From the NCBI GenBank assembly GCA_008360955.1, contig LUCM01004023.1:78403-142402 (forward strand): a stretch of DNA of 64,000 nt. Reading direction: 5' to 3'. Shown in pieces: positions 51,640 to 61,759 of this stretch. The first letter of the stretch is position 1, and each line of letters starts with the position of its first letter. The translations under genes and the position numbers were made by a program. This DNA comes from Fasciolopsis buskii (lineage: Eukaryota; Platyhelminthes; Trematoda; Plagiorchiida; Fasciolidae). A model generated the notes under the pieces. That model worked only from the letters and a program-made list of their open reading frames with translations. It was not told where the DNA came from and searched no databases.

Positions 51640-51989
51640 GTACTAATTCAAAGAACACTCAAAAGGAGCCCATCGGTGAATATGATGGTCAATGGTATTA
51701 TGAAATACGCCGACAACTCAGTTTGTCACAAGATAATCCTCAATCGGATGGTAAATTTCTGTCAGACAACAGCACCAAGCGGTTTTTGGATCGCTATTTC
51801 CGCACCGTATATTTGGCTGATGTGGCAGATCGTCCTTTCAACGATTTATGCATACTCCAACATAGCAATCAACTATTCCTCGTTGGTCTTGCTCCGGGAC
51901 ATTCTATATTTCGCGGATGTTATCCGGATGGATCAGCAAACTCCACAGACGCCATAAAGCCACACAAGATACTGGGGCTCGATTTTCAG
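51640..51989 (+). CDS. ABITRAM internal exon, duplicate copy
   Basis: Identical to 49,975-50,324; the first four bases of the exon and its splice acceptor are hidden in the gap. The GC-type donor at 51,990 is retained. Either copy would splice in phase to the terminal exon at 60,233. Because the copies are identical and flank a gap, only one probably exists in the genome, and this one lies on the contig that runs continuously to the terminal exon. Confidence 0.7.
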
Positions 51990-52220
51990 GCAAGTTCAGT
52001 CTTTATCATTCTGTCAAACAATTTTGCCTGGATGTCAGATCTTGTTGTCATTAAACTTGTTTCCTTTTCAGTGGCTTAATCTAAAGAACGGAAAAATAAC
52101 ATGCCGTAAAATTTCCCAGAGGAAATGCTTTAAATTAGCAATCATTTAAGTTGTATTTCTGTCTGGCTTTCGTTGTTAGTATCGGAAACCTGCCGTGACC
52201 GAAGCATCGGGTGCCTAATT

Positions 52221-52254
<34 letters not shown>

Positions 52255-52517
52255 CCATCATCATCATTATCATCATCATCGTTATCATCGTTCAGCATTA
52301 AACAGCAAGACAAGCCCCACTAATCGCTGCCTTTCCCCAGAGTTACACGTTTATATAAAAAAGTGAGTATCCAAGGGGAACAGGGAGTGGACCTACACAG
52401 GCGGGAAAAGATAAGATGATGCTGCAGCCAACACACGAAACACAATCTAACTGTACAAACGCACGTGTTTTCAATCATTCTGATTCGATAGAAAATGACA
52501 ACACGATCGCCACTGTT
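51640..52517. repeat. Second copy of the 878-base duplication
   Basis: Identical to 49,975-50,852 and starts at the first base after the N run, consistent with two overlapping contig ends that were not merged. Confidence 0.9.
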
Positions 52518-53605
52518 GACGGCTCACTGCTATATGCTTAAGGAAGTTGACGAGTCTTACGGACCCCAACCACGAAGACGTAAGATGCCTACTTTGCCCA
52601 CGATCGCCGTACATTTTCTCATCCCACGTCGCCACGTCATCTGTTGACCTCCACAAGGCTTCTTCCATTCCTTGAGAGGAACCCGAAATAGGGCGCGGTA
52701 TGGTAGACGAGTGTTCGTCATACGCAACACGTGACCCAACCAGCGTAGTCTACTGAGTTTCATACGCTAAAACAAGCTATTCTCAGAAGTGGCACCCAGT
52801 ACAAGATTCCTAACCCTAATATTACTCACCCGGTCATTCTATCCAATCCTAGCCATACTACGTAGGGATCGGTGATCGAAAACCTCTAACCGACGAACAT
52901 TGCCCACGCACGTACTCCATTTCTCGCAACCGTACAACAGAACTGAACGCACTTTAGCACAGTGCACACGACTTTTCAACTTCAGTGCGATATCAGCTGC
53001 ACGAGCCTTGGATCTACGCGTGTCTACCTCCACTGCCGAGCTACTGTCGTTCGACACACGGCTACCAAACTAAGTGAAACGGTCCTCTTCATCTAGTATC
53101 AACTTCGGGACTACTGCCGTGTGGTCTTGTGACAGCAATTTGCATTTTGAAATCACAGACCACATGCATAGTTCGCAACTATGGACACCTGCACGTAACC
53201 ATCTGCAGTCTAGGTCACAACTGTGCATTTACTAGTTAATCATCATCCTGGAGACCTCCTTAAGTGCCGTACATTGCTTTGTCGATGACGAAGCTGAGCA
53301 GAAATGGGGAGATGGAGCACCTGTCGAACACCACTTCGTTTCGAATCAACGTGGTAGTACAACCCATACTCTCACGTGACCACAGGTATGCAAGTACTGT
53401 TCCTGCAGGTTCACAAGCTTCGCTGGCCTACCTCTCCGGAGGAGAGCACTGAATATTGTTATCCAATCCACTGAATCGAACGCACCTTTCAAGTCAAGAA
53501 AAAATACCATTGCATTGCGGTGATGTGTTGTCGCGTTTCGAGTAAATATCTTGGAGTGAATACCTGGTTGACGCAGCCTGGATCTGCAGCTAAAGTGGAG
53601 TAATG
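52224..53605 (-). mobile_element. RTE-like copy F, 5'-truncated
   Basis: It runs on the minus strand from the (ATC)n tail (52,224-52,291) through the 3' untranslated region, the C-terminal region (RLRWLGHVLRMTNTRLPYRA, 52,680-52,750), the SKARAADIALKLKSRVHCAK segment (about 52,950-53,010) and back into the RT palm with LDLKGAFDSVDW (about 53,465-53,500). It ends near 53,605 at the region encoding the 'QIFT' motif. At 53,160-53,260 it shares a variant segment with the fragment at 44,245-44,320, and near 52,530-52,550 it shares a small deletion with copy B. Several frameshifts are present. Confidence 0.8.
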
Positions 53606-54100
53606 TGTGCGATTGCCAATTTCGAAATGCATGTATCCAATGTGCATGCACCCCTATTCTAAGAGCGAAATAGCCGACAGTTTCTCACTTTCGTAATGTA
53701 TTTTGCAAGGTTATGAGAAAGCAAAACGATTGCATATTAAACCTTGGACAATAAGGTAAAATACTGCATGGTTGTAATGATAATAAGGATTGTATGAAAG
53801 CTATTTTGATTTGGTTTTCCTTATAATAAAACGTGCTGTACCGTCGGTTTCAGACATTCTAATGGAGACCGATGGATAAAGATGTATTTTCAGGTTCGCC
53901 TGGACTGCTCTGCATTAGGTGAATGACCTTGAGTCCAGAATGATTCCCACTGTGGTAATCAAACAATTCTCCTGTGGACTTTCGGTAGCAGTTTCGGGCG
54001 TATTTTGCTTACTGAAATCGTTTGATTATTCTCAACTCTATTTTGGGTGCCAATAAGAGATTTCCACGGCCACGGGTCGTTAGCGCACAGCAATCAGGCA
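53606..54100. other. Intron sequence between RTE copies
   Basis: About 0.5 kb of AT-rich sequence between copies F and C, with no motif recognised. It lies in the ABITRAM intron on the plus strand. Confidence 0.5.
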
Positions 54101-54298
54101 CATCATCATCATCATCATCGTTCAGCATTAAACAGCAAGACAAGTCTCACTGACCGCTGCCTTTCCCCAGAGTTACACGTTTATATAAAAAAGTGAGTAT
54201 CCAAGGGGAACAGGGAGTGGACCTACACAGGCGGGAAAAGATAAGATGCTAGTGCAGCCAACACACGAAACACAGTCTAACTGTACAAACACACTTTT

Positions 54299-54990
54299 TC
54301 AATTATTCTGATTGAATAGAAAGTGATAACACGATCGCCACTGTTCGTGGTCTACTACCATATCCTTCAGTGTCTCCAGCCAGCTGGTTGACGGGTCTTT
54401 CGGACCCCAACCACGAAGACATGAAACACCTACGTTACCTGATTTCGCTTTACATTTTCTCATTCCATGTTGCCACGTCACCTGTTGACCTCCAGGTGGC
54501 TTCTTCCATTCCTTGGGATGAATACAAAGTAGGGCACGATATGGTAGACGAGTGTTCGCCGTACGCAACACGTGACCCAACCAACGTAGTCTACTGAGTT
54601 TCATACGCCGAAACAAGCTATTCTCAGAAGTGGCACCCAATACCAGATTCCTAACCTCAACATTACTCACCCGGTCACTCCATCCAATCCTAGCCATACT
54701 GCTAGGCATCGATGGTCGAAACTCTCCAACCGACGAACATCGTCCACACGCATGCTCCACGTCTCGCAACCGTACGACAGAACTGAATGCACTGCGGTAC
54801 AATACGCATGACCTTCCACATTCAGTGAAATATCAGGCAGACGCCACAAGTGCTTCAGTTCAGCATAAGCTGCTCGAGCCTTGGATATACGCGTGTTTAC
54901 CTCCACTCCCGAGCTGCCATCGTTCGACAAGCAGCTACTAACGTAAGTGACACGGTCCACAATCGTTAGTTCCTCTCCATCCAGAACCAA
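54299..54990 (-). pseudogene. C-terminal region of element C
   Basis: Two overlapping frames. The first (54,990-54,667) has VLDGEELTIVDRVTY and LSYGCETWSMRVDDVRRLES. The second (54,802-54,299), after a frameshift near 54,700, has ARIGWSDRVSNVEVRN, LSRLRWLGHVLRTANTRLPY, and WGPKDPSTSWLETLKDM before the stop. This domain is a standard part of trematode RTE-like polyproteins and has no known catalytic role. The 3' untranslated region from 54,298 to 54,124 and the GAT tail follow. Confidence 0.8.
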
Positions 54991-55011
54991 GTTCAGTCTT
55001 GCAACGGCACT

Positions 55012-55914
55012 TTACACTCTGCACTTTAAAGGTGCAAAGCACATGCCAAACCGAGCAACCGACCTCGACAGTCTATCTAGTTTACGTCCTGCATGTTTCG
55101 AAGACTCGAACAGGCACAAGACGTCATTTGCATAATCTAAGTCACATAGCTTCTCTCCACTTCCCAGTTCGACTCCTACATTCCGGAGACCTCCTAAAGC
55201 ATCTTCCATCACCTCGTCCATGACGAAGTTGAACAAAAATGGAGAGATGGGACACCCTTGTCGAACGCCACTAGTTGTTTCGAATGAACGTGACAGTTCA
55301 CCGTATACCCTAATGCGACCATAGGTATGCGAGTACAATGCTCGCAACAGGTTCACAAACTTCGTTGGCATACCCTTTCGGTGGAGAGCACTGAGTTGTG
55401 ATGACCAATCCACGGAGTCGAAAGCACCTTTCAAGTCGAGGAAGACTACGATCGTAGGGCGCCGGTGCGTGTGGAGCGTTTCGAGTATCTGTCGAAGAGT
55501 GAATATTTGGTCGATGTAACCTCGACCTGGCCGAAGTCCGGCCTGTTGTTCGAGGATATTACTCTCGTCAATCGGTGTCAAACGGCGCAGCATTATCGAA
55601 GCTAACACTTTAGTAACTGTCGGAATTAAACTAATCCCACGATAATTGCTACAGTCACTCCGTGTACCCTTCTTGAAAATGGGTATAATCAGTGACTCAC
55701 CCCACGATAGCGGGATACGCTCCTCCTTCCAAATATCACGAAGCAAAGAGGTAAGTGATTTCATCAGCATCTCTCCACCCAATTTGAAAAGAACTGTGGG
55801 AAGGTCGTCGGAACCGGCAGCTTTCCCCCTCTTCAGAAGCCGAATATTCGACTGCGCTTCCACTTCCGTTGGGGGATCAAGTGACACCTCCCAAGGATTC
55901 ACAGCTCCAGACAT
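55012..55914 (-). pseudogene. Reverse transcriptase region of element C
   Basis: This 300-codon uninterrupted frame is the best preserved coding piece in the window. In order it has RGKAAGSDDLPTVLFK (RT fingers), IIPIFKKGTRSDCSNYRGIS, AGLRPGRGYIDQIFTLRQIL, VVFLDLKGAFDSVDW (first catalytic Asp), SGVRQGCPISPFLFNFVMDE, and LDYANDVLCLFES at the catalytic box. The second motif normally reads YADD; here the first Asp is Asn, which should abolish DNA synthesis. The frame ends in a stop just after APLKCRV, where the family continues 'KCKVLLQD'. Confidence 0.85.
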
Positions 55915-55968
55915 CGGACTAGATACGATAACGTATGGCCAGTTAAACTGATCCTTGAAATGTTCTGC

Positions 55969-56448
55969 TCAACGGTCCAGCCTTTGTTGTCTACCATGAA
56001 TGAGCTCTCCATTCCGATTGCACACGACTTCACTAACCGAAGTTCGCCGCCCACCGCTGTCGTGTATAAACACAAAAAGTCTTTGACTGTTACCTGAAGC
56101 GGACGCCACTTCCACCCTTTCGGTTACCTTAACCCACCAGTTTTCGCGGTCATTCCTAACGCTTATGGTCAACTGACACTGCAACTGCCGACGCATCTTA
56201 TTCATTTCCTTGCAGTTAGGGAGCTGGTGTTTTTGTTCCATTAGACCCAGAGACCCTTGCGAGATCCAGTGTTTTTGATGAACGCTAGATCTAGAACCAC
56301 AGGCGAAATCTGCTGCCAAATGCATCGCCTGCTTAATTTGATCCCACTGATCGTCTACATTGCTACTGGTCGCAGTTCTTAGTTCCTTGGACAGTTCCTG
56401 ATCGTAGCTGTTGCGAACAGCCGAATCAGACAAACGTTCGACAGCCAA
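55969..56448 (-). pseudogene. Linker between endonuclease and RT of element C
   Basis: A frame of 159 codons beginning MAVERLSDSAVRNSYDQELS, rich in charged residues and with WVKVTERVEVASASGNSQRL, a spacer sequence typical of RTE-like polyproteins. It ends at TGA where LDRWAEHF would be expected, so a Trp codon has become a stop. No enzymatic motif belongs here. Confidence 0.7.
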
Positions 56449-57324
56449 TCAGGTTTGTGGCTTGCATCGATGGCCATTCAGCTGCAGCAAAAATCGCATT
56501 AAAACTAACGCATGTTCCGATTCGACGAACGTGGTCCAGTATGATCTACAATTCTGGACTGCGATATGGTCATACTGACTCAAAGTACCTGTCGAGCTAC
56601 AGCGCCATGTTGCAGTGCGACGCGAACTGTGTCGGAAATTCGTACTAGATAGGAATGAATGATTATCTGCACAGAATTGGAGAAGTCTTTCTAGGTTGTC
56701 TGTTCGCTGTGCAGGCAAGGCAAATCGCCCACTTAAAGAGGACTCCGATGCACTCAGTTTTCCAACTTGTGCATTAAAGTCACCTGCTACCACTACAATG
56801 TCAGGGTGTTTGTTCTTCCGAACAAGAGTGACGAGGTTATCGTAAAATGCGTCTTTCTCCATATGAGTGCCGCAGTCTGTGGGAGCGTATGCCGAGATAA
56901 CAAATAAACTACGCCTAACACTACTATCCTTCCGGACGCCAACTGGTCACTGCAGTCTCAAAGCACACAAGCGACTGTTGACTGGGATCCACTCTAAAAG
57001 GGCTGCTTCAGCCTTCTCAATCAAGACTATTCCTACACCTTGTTGATTCATAGCTTGAGCTACTTCGTCTCTTGAAGTGTGCAGAACATATCTTGACGAG
57101 ACATTTGACGAAATTAGTCGAATTACTCTACTCGAATCCTGAATTCGTGTTTCACTCACGCAGCAAACATCAATCAAGAGTGAGTCCACTGTCAGAGTCA
57201 AACACGCCTGTTGTCTAGTCTGCATTAAAGTGCGCACATTGAAGGCACTAAGATTCAGAAGCTGACGAGGCTTGAGAAAATGTGAACTAACCGATTGAAA
57301 ACCACTTACTACACTACTTGACAA
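56449..57324 (-). pseudogene. Endonuclease region of element C
   Basis: This would encode the AP-type endonuclease that nicks the target to prime reverse transcription. The first frame (57,324-56,947) has LNLSAFNVRTL and CVSETRIQDSS, including the catalytic Glu. A frameshift at about 56,945, right after LCALRLQ, moves to the next frame, where SAYAPTD and VVVAGDFNAQVGKL (about 56,760-56,800) carry the metal-binding Asp-Asn pair. SQYDHIAVQNCRSYW is the C-terminal 'DHI' motif, followed by SEHALV for 'SDHALV'. The same frameshift occurs in copy A and at the same sequence in copy B. Confidence 0.8.
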
Positions 57325-57956
57325 CGAACCCTTGCGAGTATCGGGCGTGTTATCAGTGGGGACATCATGCGTAGGCAGAGAGACAAAGAGATTGGGTTGG
57401 AGACAGAAGAGACAGGTTGAATAAAAAAGAGGGAACTCTGAGCATTAGCATACTTATCACTACCCACCCCGTCCACTCCCGATGCAGTGTGCAGCGCGGT
57501 CCTGATTATCCTGCGCGAAGACCGATGCAGTATGGAATTATTTGTAGGTGTTTAACTCATGGGGATTGATGGACGAGTACTGCTAGGGAGTCCAGCCGCT
57601 AAGCAGAAAAACGATTAGGGTTCTCAACCAAAGCCTTTGATTCTGACAAGAACCTGACCGCAAGGCAGCGGGAATAGCTGAGTGGGAGCCCATCTACTTG
57701 GGTCAGTTATTCTTCCAATCGTTTTTCCGACTGAGCTGCTAACTCATATCAACCCCCAACTTGGATGACCGGGAGACTACTTCGTCAGGCCGTTGCCAAT
57801 TGATCTTCCAGGCATAATTGGATCTTCGGCTTGAGATAAGCCATCCTGTATAGCTCGTTGGATCATGTAGGCACGCAAGCCGTCACATCACGTCAAGGTG
57901 TAGTCTCGTTGTGACAGCTGGCTACTCACGCTTATGAACATTGAAATTTAATTTAG

Positions 57957-58335
57957 TTAGGTGACTGCTGGGGTCAGTTGCGTATAAGCTTTCAATGTTT
58001 GAGAAAATAAATCGAAAATAGGAGAGTCAGCATTTCTGGTGTAACGATAAACATCCAAAGTGGTGATGGAAGAAAGAGAATCGGAGTTGCAATTGCGTGA
58101 GTTGAAAGTTGTGATTGGAAAAGCCAAGATTTGGTATCCTGGCAAGTGGCAGCTGAACAACAGACACGTCTATTAGAAATAAAAGTGCGGAGTGTAATAG
58201 CCAAACTGTAGGTAATATCTGATGAGGGTAACATTTGAGTTTTAGTCAAAAGCAGAGCAAGAGAAGATTGAACGGAATAGAATCAATATTGCAGTTCAGT
58301 CCTCGAATGTTGATCAAGGTAATGAGTTCCCGTTG
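57957..58335 (-). mobile_element. Endonuclease fragment of another non-LTR element
   Basis: On the minus strand, NIRGLNCNIDSIP (about 58,280-58,315) is followed across frame changes by LLTKTQMLPSSD, SNRRVCCSAA and a hydrophobic stretch. This resembles the 'NIRGL...TET...S....GV..YVR' start of an endonuclease from jockey- or CR1-like elements, distinct from the RTE-like family. The rest of the element is missing: element C begins 40 bases away. The assignment rests on one good motif and a weak continuation. Confidence 0.45.
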
Positions 58336-58608
58336 ACTTTTTGGGTGCGTAGTGAGAGCATGAAATGCGCGCGTATGTAGTTGTGTATTGTTATGGCTAA
58401 TTTGGGAGAAATCTTGCAACTATAATTCTGAGACTAATCAGTTTAGTGGCAGATTTCCAACCTTTGATGGTTACCTGTCCTTACAGTAATCGTTATCTGC
58501 AGTCAATCCTATAACACTGCACTTGTCTTGCTATGCTATGATTACACTTGTATGCGTGAACTTACGATAAACTTAGGCCAATTAGGTATCTCCTGATTTC
58601 GTAGTTAG

Positions 58609-58867
58609 AATCCAAAAGATCCGCCAACCAGGGTGCTGGAGACACTGAAGGATATGACAGCAAACCGTGAACATTGGGGATTGTGTTATTACTTTGTATT
58701 ACATTTCTTGTGTCGGCTACCACGGCGTTCTTTTCCCACTCCTTTAAGTCTGCTCTCTCCCCACTTTGTATGTTAATTGCCTACGTTGCTGTGTGACATT
58801 GTGAGAAAGGAAGTGCTCGCTGAAGGGGCTCTCACTGCTTGGCGATGTATGATTATGATGATAACAA
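58609..58867 (+). mobile_element. RTE-like 3' fragment J
   Basis: NPKDPPTRVLETLKDMTANR (58,609 onward) matches the last conserved coding segment of RTE-like elements ('GPKD...LETLKDM...RE.W'). About 200 bases of a 3' untranslated region unlike that of copies A-H follow, with a decayed GAT tail (GATGTATGATTATGATGATAA, ending 58,867). It belongs to a second subfamily and lies in sense orientation in the ABITRAM intron. Confidence 0.65.
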
Positions 58868-59073
58868 AAAATCACTGCATCGGTGTTTAGCCACAAATGA
58901 GACGCGGTCATGGTCATCGAACAGCGTTAGTGTTAAGGATATGGGAATTGGCTATGATACTCCGATTTGGGCATATATATATGCAGATGATAACAGGTTA
59001 GAGAATGTTCTTCCTCGTAGGTCAGGTTCAACAAGATGGTGTTAGTTTCTTTACTGTGCTGGGTAGTTTGATT

Positions 59074-59108
59074 GCAAACGTTTCATCCCTAGGTGAGATG
59101 TCATCCTT
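59074..59108. repeat. Dispersed motif related to the 5.5-kb hairpin
   Basis: GCAAACGTTTCATCCCTAGG with the following GAGATGTCATC shares GCAAACGTTTCATC with the hairpin at 5522-5578 but does not fold into the same long stem. Confidence 0.5.
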
Positions 59109-59910
59109 AACGGTATGGCCTTGATAATTTGTGACCCACTTGTTATATGCGTCGGTTCCAATAACCTTGCTTTTGTATTTGTACAACGGCGTTAAGTTAT
59201 GCGCGACCGGCGGTGATCAAATGGGTTAAATGTTTAGCATTACAGAGACGATCAGAGGTTCATTGTTCATTTTCGTGGTGGACGATAAGTCGCTGCCTCC
59301 CGGCTCGCTACGACACCTGTTCCGTTGGAATCCAATGCGGTTCTTTGCCCTTCCAAGTTTCACGGTCATAGTTGCCGGTTCTCCTCATTCCTATGTTATA
59401 GGCTCTGGTGGCCATGAAGCGTGCCCCTTCCAATACATCCATGGGTGAGCTATTTCGTAAATAAAAACTCAGGAATACTCCAAGTAAAAAGTGGATCCAA
59501 TGTTATCCAGGATGAAGTCCAACTTGGATTTCAGTTAGCAAAATAGATAAACCGTTTCACATCGTCAATTTCAAACTATGATTTAGTATCCTGGTGACGT
59601 CATAATGTTGATGGTCATAGCGTGAACTGTAGTCTTTGCTGTCGTTTATGTATGCACCTGCTTGAGATACAACTTTCCATGGAAATGTCGTAGTTCCTCG
59701 TGGATGTGCTCAGCGCCAGTGGAACTAAGTCGTTGGACTAAAATCTATAATCAACTAATACTTATCTATGTTAGTAGTAGGAGATTGAATGTTTTTTCAT
59801 GAAATAATTCACCATGTGATATGATCGCTCAACTCACCATAAATAAACCATGGAAGCACTGTACAGCTGTTTCATCCTTGTTAGGAATAATCAGCAGTGC
59901 ATATCCACCA

Positions 59911-59985
59911 CGCCCGAATTGGGACGCGAACCCGGGACGAACGATTCTAAGTCGATCGCTTTAGCCATTACGCTACCTATTTATG
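59911..59985 (-). pseudogene. tRNA-derived relic or SINE head
   Basis: On the minus strand, box A TAGCGTAATGG (59,965-59,975) and a box B with one mismatch, GGTTCGCGTCC (59,922-59,932), lie at tRNA spacing. A 7-base anticodon-type loop CTTAGAA, enclosed by a mostly paired stem, would give anticodon TAG. The acceptor ends do not pair. It is a tRNA pseudogene or SINE head inside the ABITRAM intron. Confidence 0.55.
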
Positions 59986-60232
59986 TGCCAAAATTATCAC
60001 GGAGTAGCAAGAACACAAATCTCTGTCCATAAAGTGAATGGTTGACCGCTGACAGATCCCTATGATTCTGTGGATTCATTCATTACAATTAATTGCCGTC
60101 GGATACTGTACTCTTTGTCCGAAAGTTGACTTACTGCTAAATTAGTTGAAAGATTGTTGCATCAATAGGGTTTTATGGACGAAAAGGGTATGCATAAATA
60201 ATCATACAACTTTTGCATTTCTTAATTTCTAG

Positions 60233-60808
60233 ATCAGCCCAAATGTAAATCGTTTGTATAATTGCGTACGAGGCCGTCGTAAACGTGGTAGTCAAGTGCT
60301 TGCTTCTAAAACCGCTCCGATCGCTTTTGCAGTATGTGACTGTGGAGTTCGGCACACATTGACCTGTGGTATACCTGGACACTTGCTGGAGGTCAATAAG
60401 AAACTGGCACTCCTGTTGAACATGTCACCCAGCAGTGGCCAAACTGAAACTGGGAGATCGTGTGACTTGCGACCTCTTGGGGATCCGAATGCGGACTTGG
60501 AACAAGAAACCGTAGGATCTTACTTATGCATTATTTCGTGTCCACCTCGGCGCATTACAAAGCTGATGAAGTCTTTGAAAGCTGCCAAGAAAGATGTTAA
60601 TGATCGCCCCTCATTTGATCCCGGTTTACCCGATCAGATTGCCACAGACACGGAAAACAATCCCCAACCAGATTCGAATTTTGAAGATTTTGATTTGGAA
60701 CCCCCACAAGATTGGATTCCTGTGATCGAGAGTTTGGCGGGTCAGCGAGCCCTCACTTGGGAAGAATATGCTAAATTACGGGGTCTTCCCAATCCCGCTG
60801 GTTGTTAA
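60233..60808 (+). CDS. ABITRAM (FAM206A/Simiate) orthologue, terminal exon
   Basis: The exon begins phase 0 after TTTCTAG and encodes 191 residues to a TAA at 60,806-60,808. Joined to the internal exon it reads KILGLDFQ|ISPNVNRLYN, aligning with the vertebrate SISYQISTNCSRLQN across the splice. NCVRGRRKRGSQVL matches NKVSGKFKRGAQFL, and GIPGHLLEVNKKL matches the conserved VRGRLMEVNENIL. SYLCIISCP corresponds to the GYIAVVLP segment near the vertebrate C-terminus. Between SYLCIISCP and the end (LTWEEYAKLRG) lies an acidic, Pro-rich insertion of about 70 residues not in the vertebrate protein, so the encoded part is at least 309 residues against about 181 in human. The fold reported for this family is a lipoyl/GcvH-like single hybrid motif. 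No canonical polyadenylation signal is close; an AATAAA occurs at 61,702. Confidence 0.85.
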   Translation: MSPNVNRLYNCVRGRRKRGSQVLASKTAPIAFAVCDCGVRHTLTCGIPGHLLEVNKKLALLLNMSPSSGQTETGRSCDLRPLGDPNADLEQETVGSYLCIISCPPRRITKLMKSLKAAKKDVNDRPSFDPGLPDQIATDTENNPQPDSNFEDFDLEPPQDWIPVIESLAGQRALTWEEYAKLRGLPNPAGC

Positions 60809-61756
60809 ATATATTTGCATTCCTTTTTTTACCTATGGACATGTTTTTCGAGAATTTTCTCATTTGTACATACAGCATGGCGGTCTATTGGTCGCTTGAA
60901 ACCTTTTCTTATCACAATTTCATGAACACGATTGCTTAAAATCTATAATTAGGGGATTTGTGCCTGGTAAATAGCTTTGGTTGTACGACTTACATTATGA
61001 CCGTGGAAATATCGAACAGACGTTCCAGACATAGCTTATCATCGTAATAACTCAATTCTTCGGGGATAGCAGCTTGGTAATCCAGTGATCTCCGTTGATA
61101 CTTGCTCCCTCACCTTGAATGGTTGCTCCTTCCGAATGGCTGTGCGCTTCTGGGATGAATTTTTCTGTCCACATGACTGGTATTTTTACCTGTGATATAA
61201 CTAAGCGGCCTAGTGGTCCCATTCCTAGAACCAGCCTTAACCAACTGACAAAAGACTACTGGCTGTTTTGCAGTTGTGATCCTTCCGTGCCCTTCCCTGC
61301 ACTATTTCCGGCTCAAATCACAGTCATAAAGAATTATGTTGCATGCATTCAAAATTAGGGCGCAAATACTCGGAGAGAACAAAATAGTCACGAGGAGCAT
61401 CTGATTGGACCGATAGAATAAGGATTTTGATAGGTTCGAAAAATAGTGCGTTTTGCCCACACACGAACAGCAGCATGGTCTTTCTGGTGTATCTTATGAT
61501 ACGGCAAAAGAGACCCTAGCACGATCTTGCTACAGTAGCTGACCCTGATTGTGTTTGATCTCGCGAAAGTCGATCACCTCAGCTGAAAAATCGAAATAGT
61601 TCACTGTCGGCTGCTGCATGTGCGTAAGATATTGCACGCGAAATCGATTTGTGCGCATCGAATAAGCGTGAGCTGATAGGACGTTAATTAAAGAAATTAA
61701 AAATAAATTTCAATCAGTTTATCGTTGGTGCAGTCTTCGGTAGCTCATTATAGCTC
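60809..61756. other. Downstream flank of ABITRAM
   Basis: AT-rich sequence, probably 3' untranslated region and intergenic DNA. The first AATAAA I see is at 61,702, almost 900 bases past the stop, so the true polyadenylation site is uncertain. No other gene is seen. Confidence 0.5.
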
Positions 61757-61759
61757 CTC

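Larger units (their letters stand above)
54101..57917 (-). mobile_element. Full-length RTE-like element C (inactive)
   Basis: This 3.8-kb element on the minus strand is the reference copy for the window. It starts with CTGTCACAACGAGACT (complement of 57,902-57,917) and has a 5' untranslated region, an N-terminal frame, AP endonuclease, linker, RT, C-terminal region, 3' untranslated region and a (GAT)n tail at 54,101. The order endonuclease-RT and the trinucleotide tail are typical of the RTE clade. It is inactive through frameshifts in the endonuclease, linker and C-terminal regions, a stop in the linker, and a catalytic box YAND instead of YADD. I see no clear target-site duplication. It lies in the ABITRAM intron in antisense orientation. 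Confidence 0.9.
58868..60232. other. Last part of the ABITRAM intron
   Basis: Apart from the small motif near 59.07 kb and the tRNA-like relic, I see nothing definable. Open frames at 59,230-59,448 and 59,850-60,032 are short and lack motifs. The intron ends with the acceptor TTAATTTCTAG at 60,232. Confidence 0.5.

Noticed and set aside
50942..51658. A 238-codon minus-strand frame
   Set aside because: Almost entirely N.
50751..52079. A 442-codon open frame
   Set aside because: It is open only because it runs through 690 N; the real content is an RTE 3' fragment and a duplicate ABITRAM exon.
54947..55951. Plus-strand open frames across element C
   Set aside because: Antisense shadows of the RT coding region.
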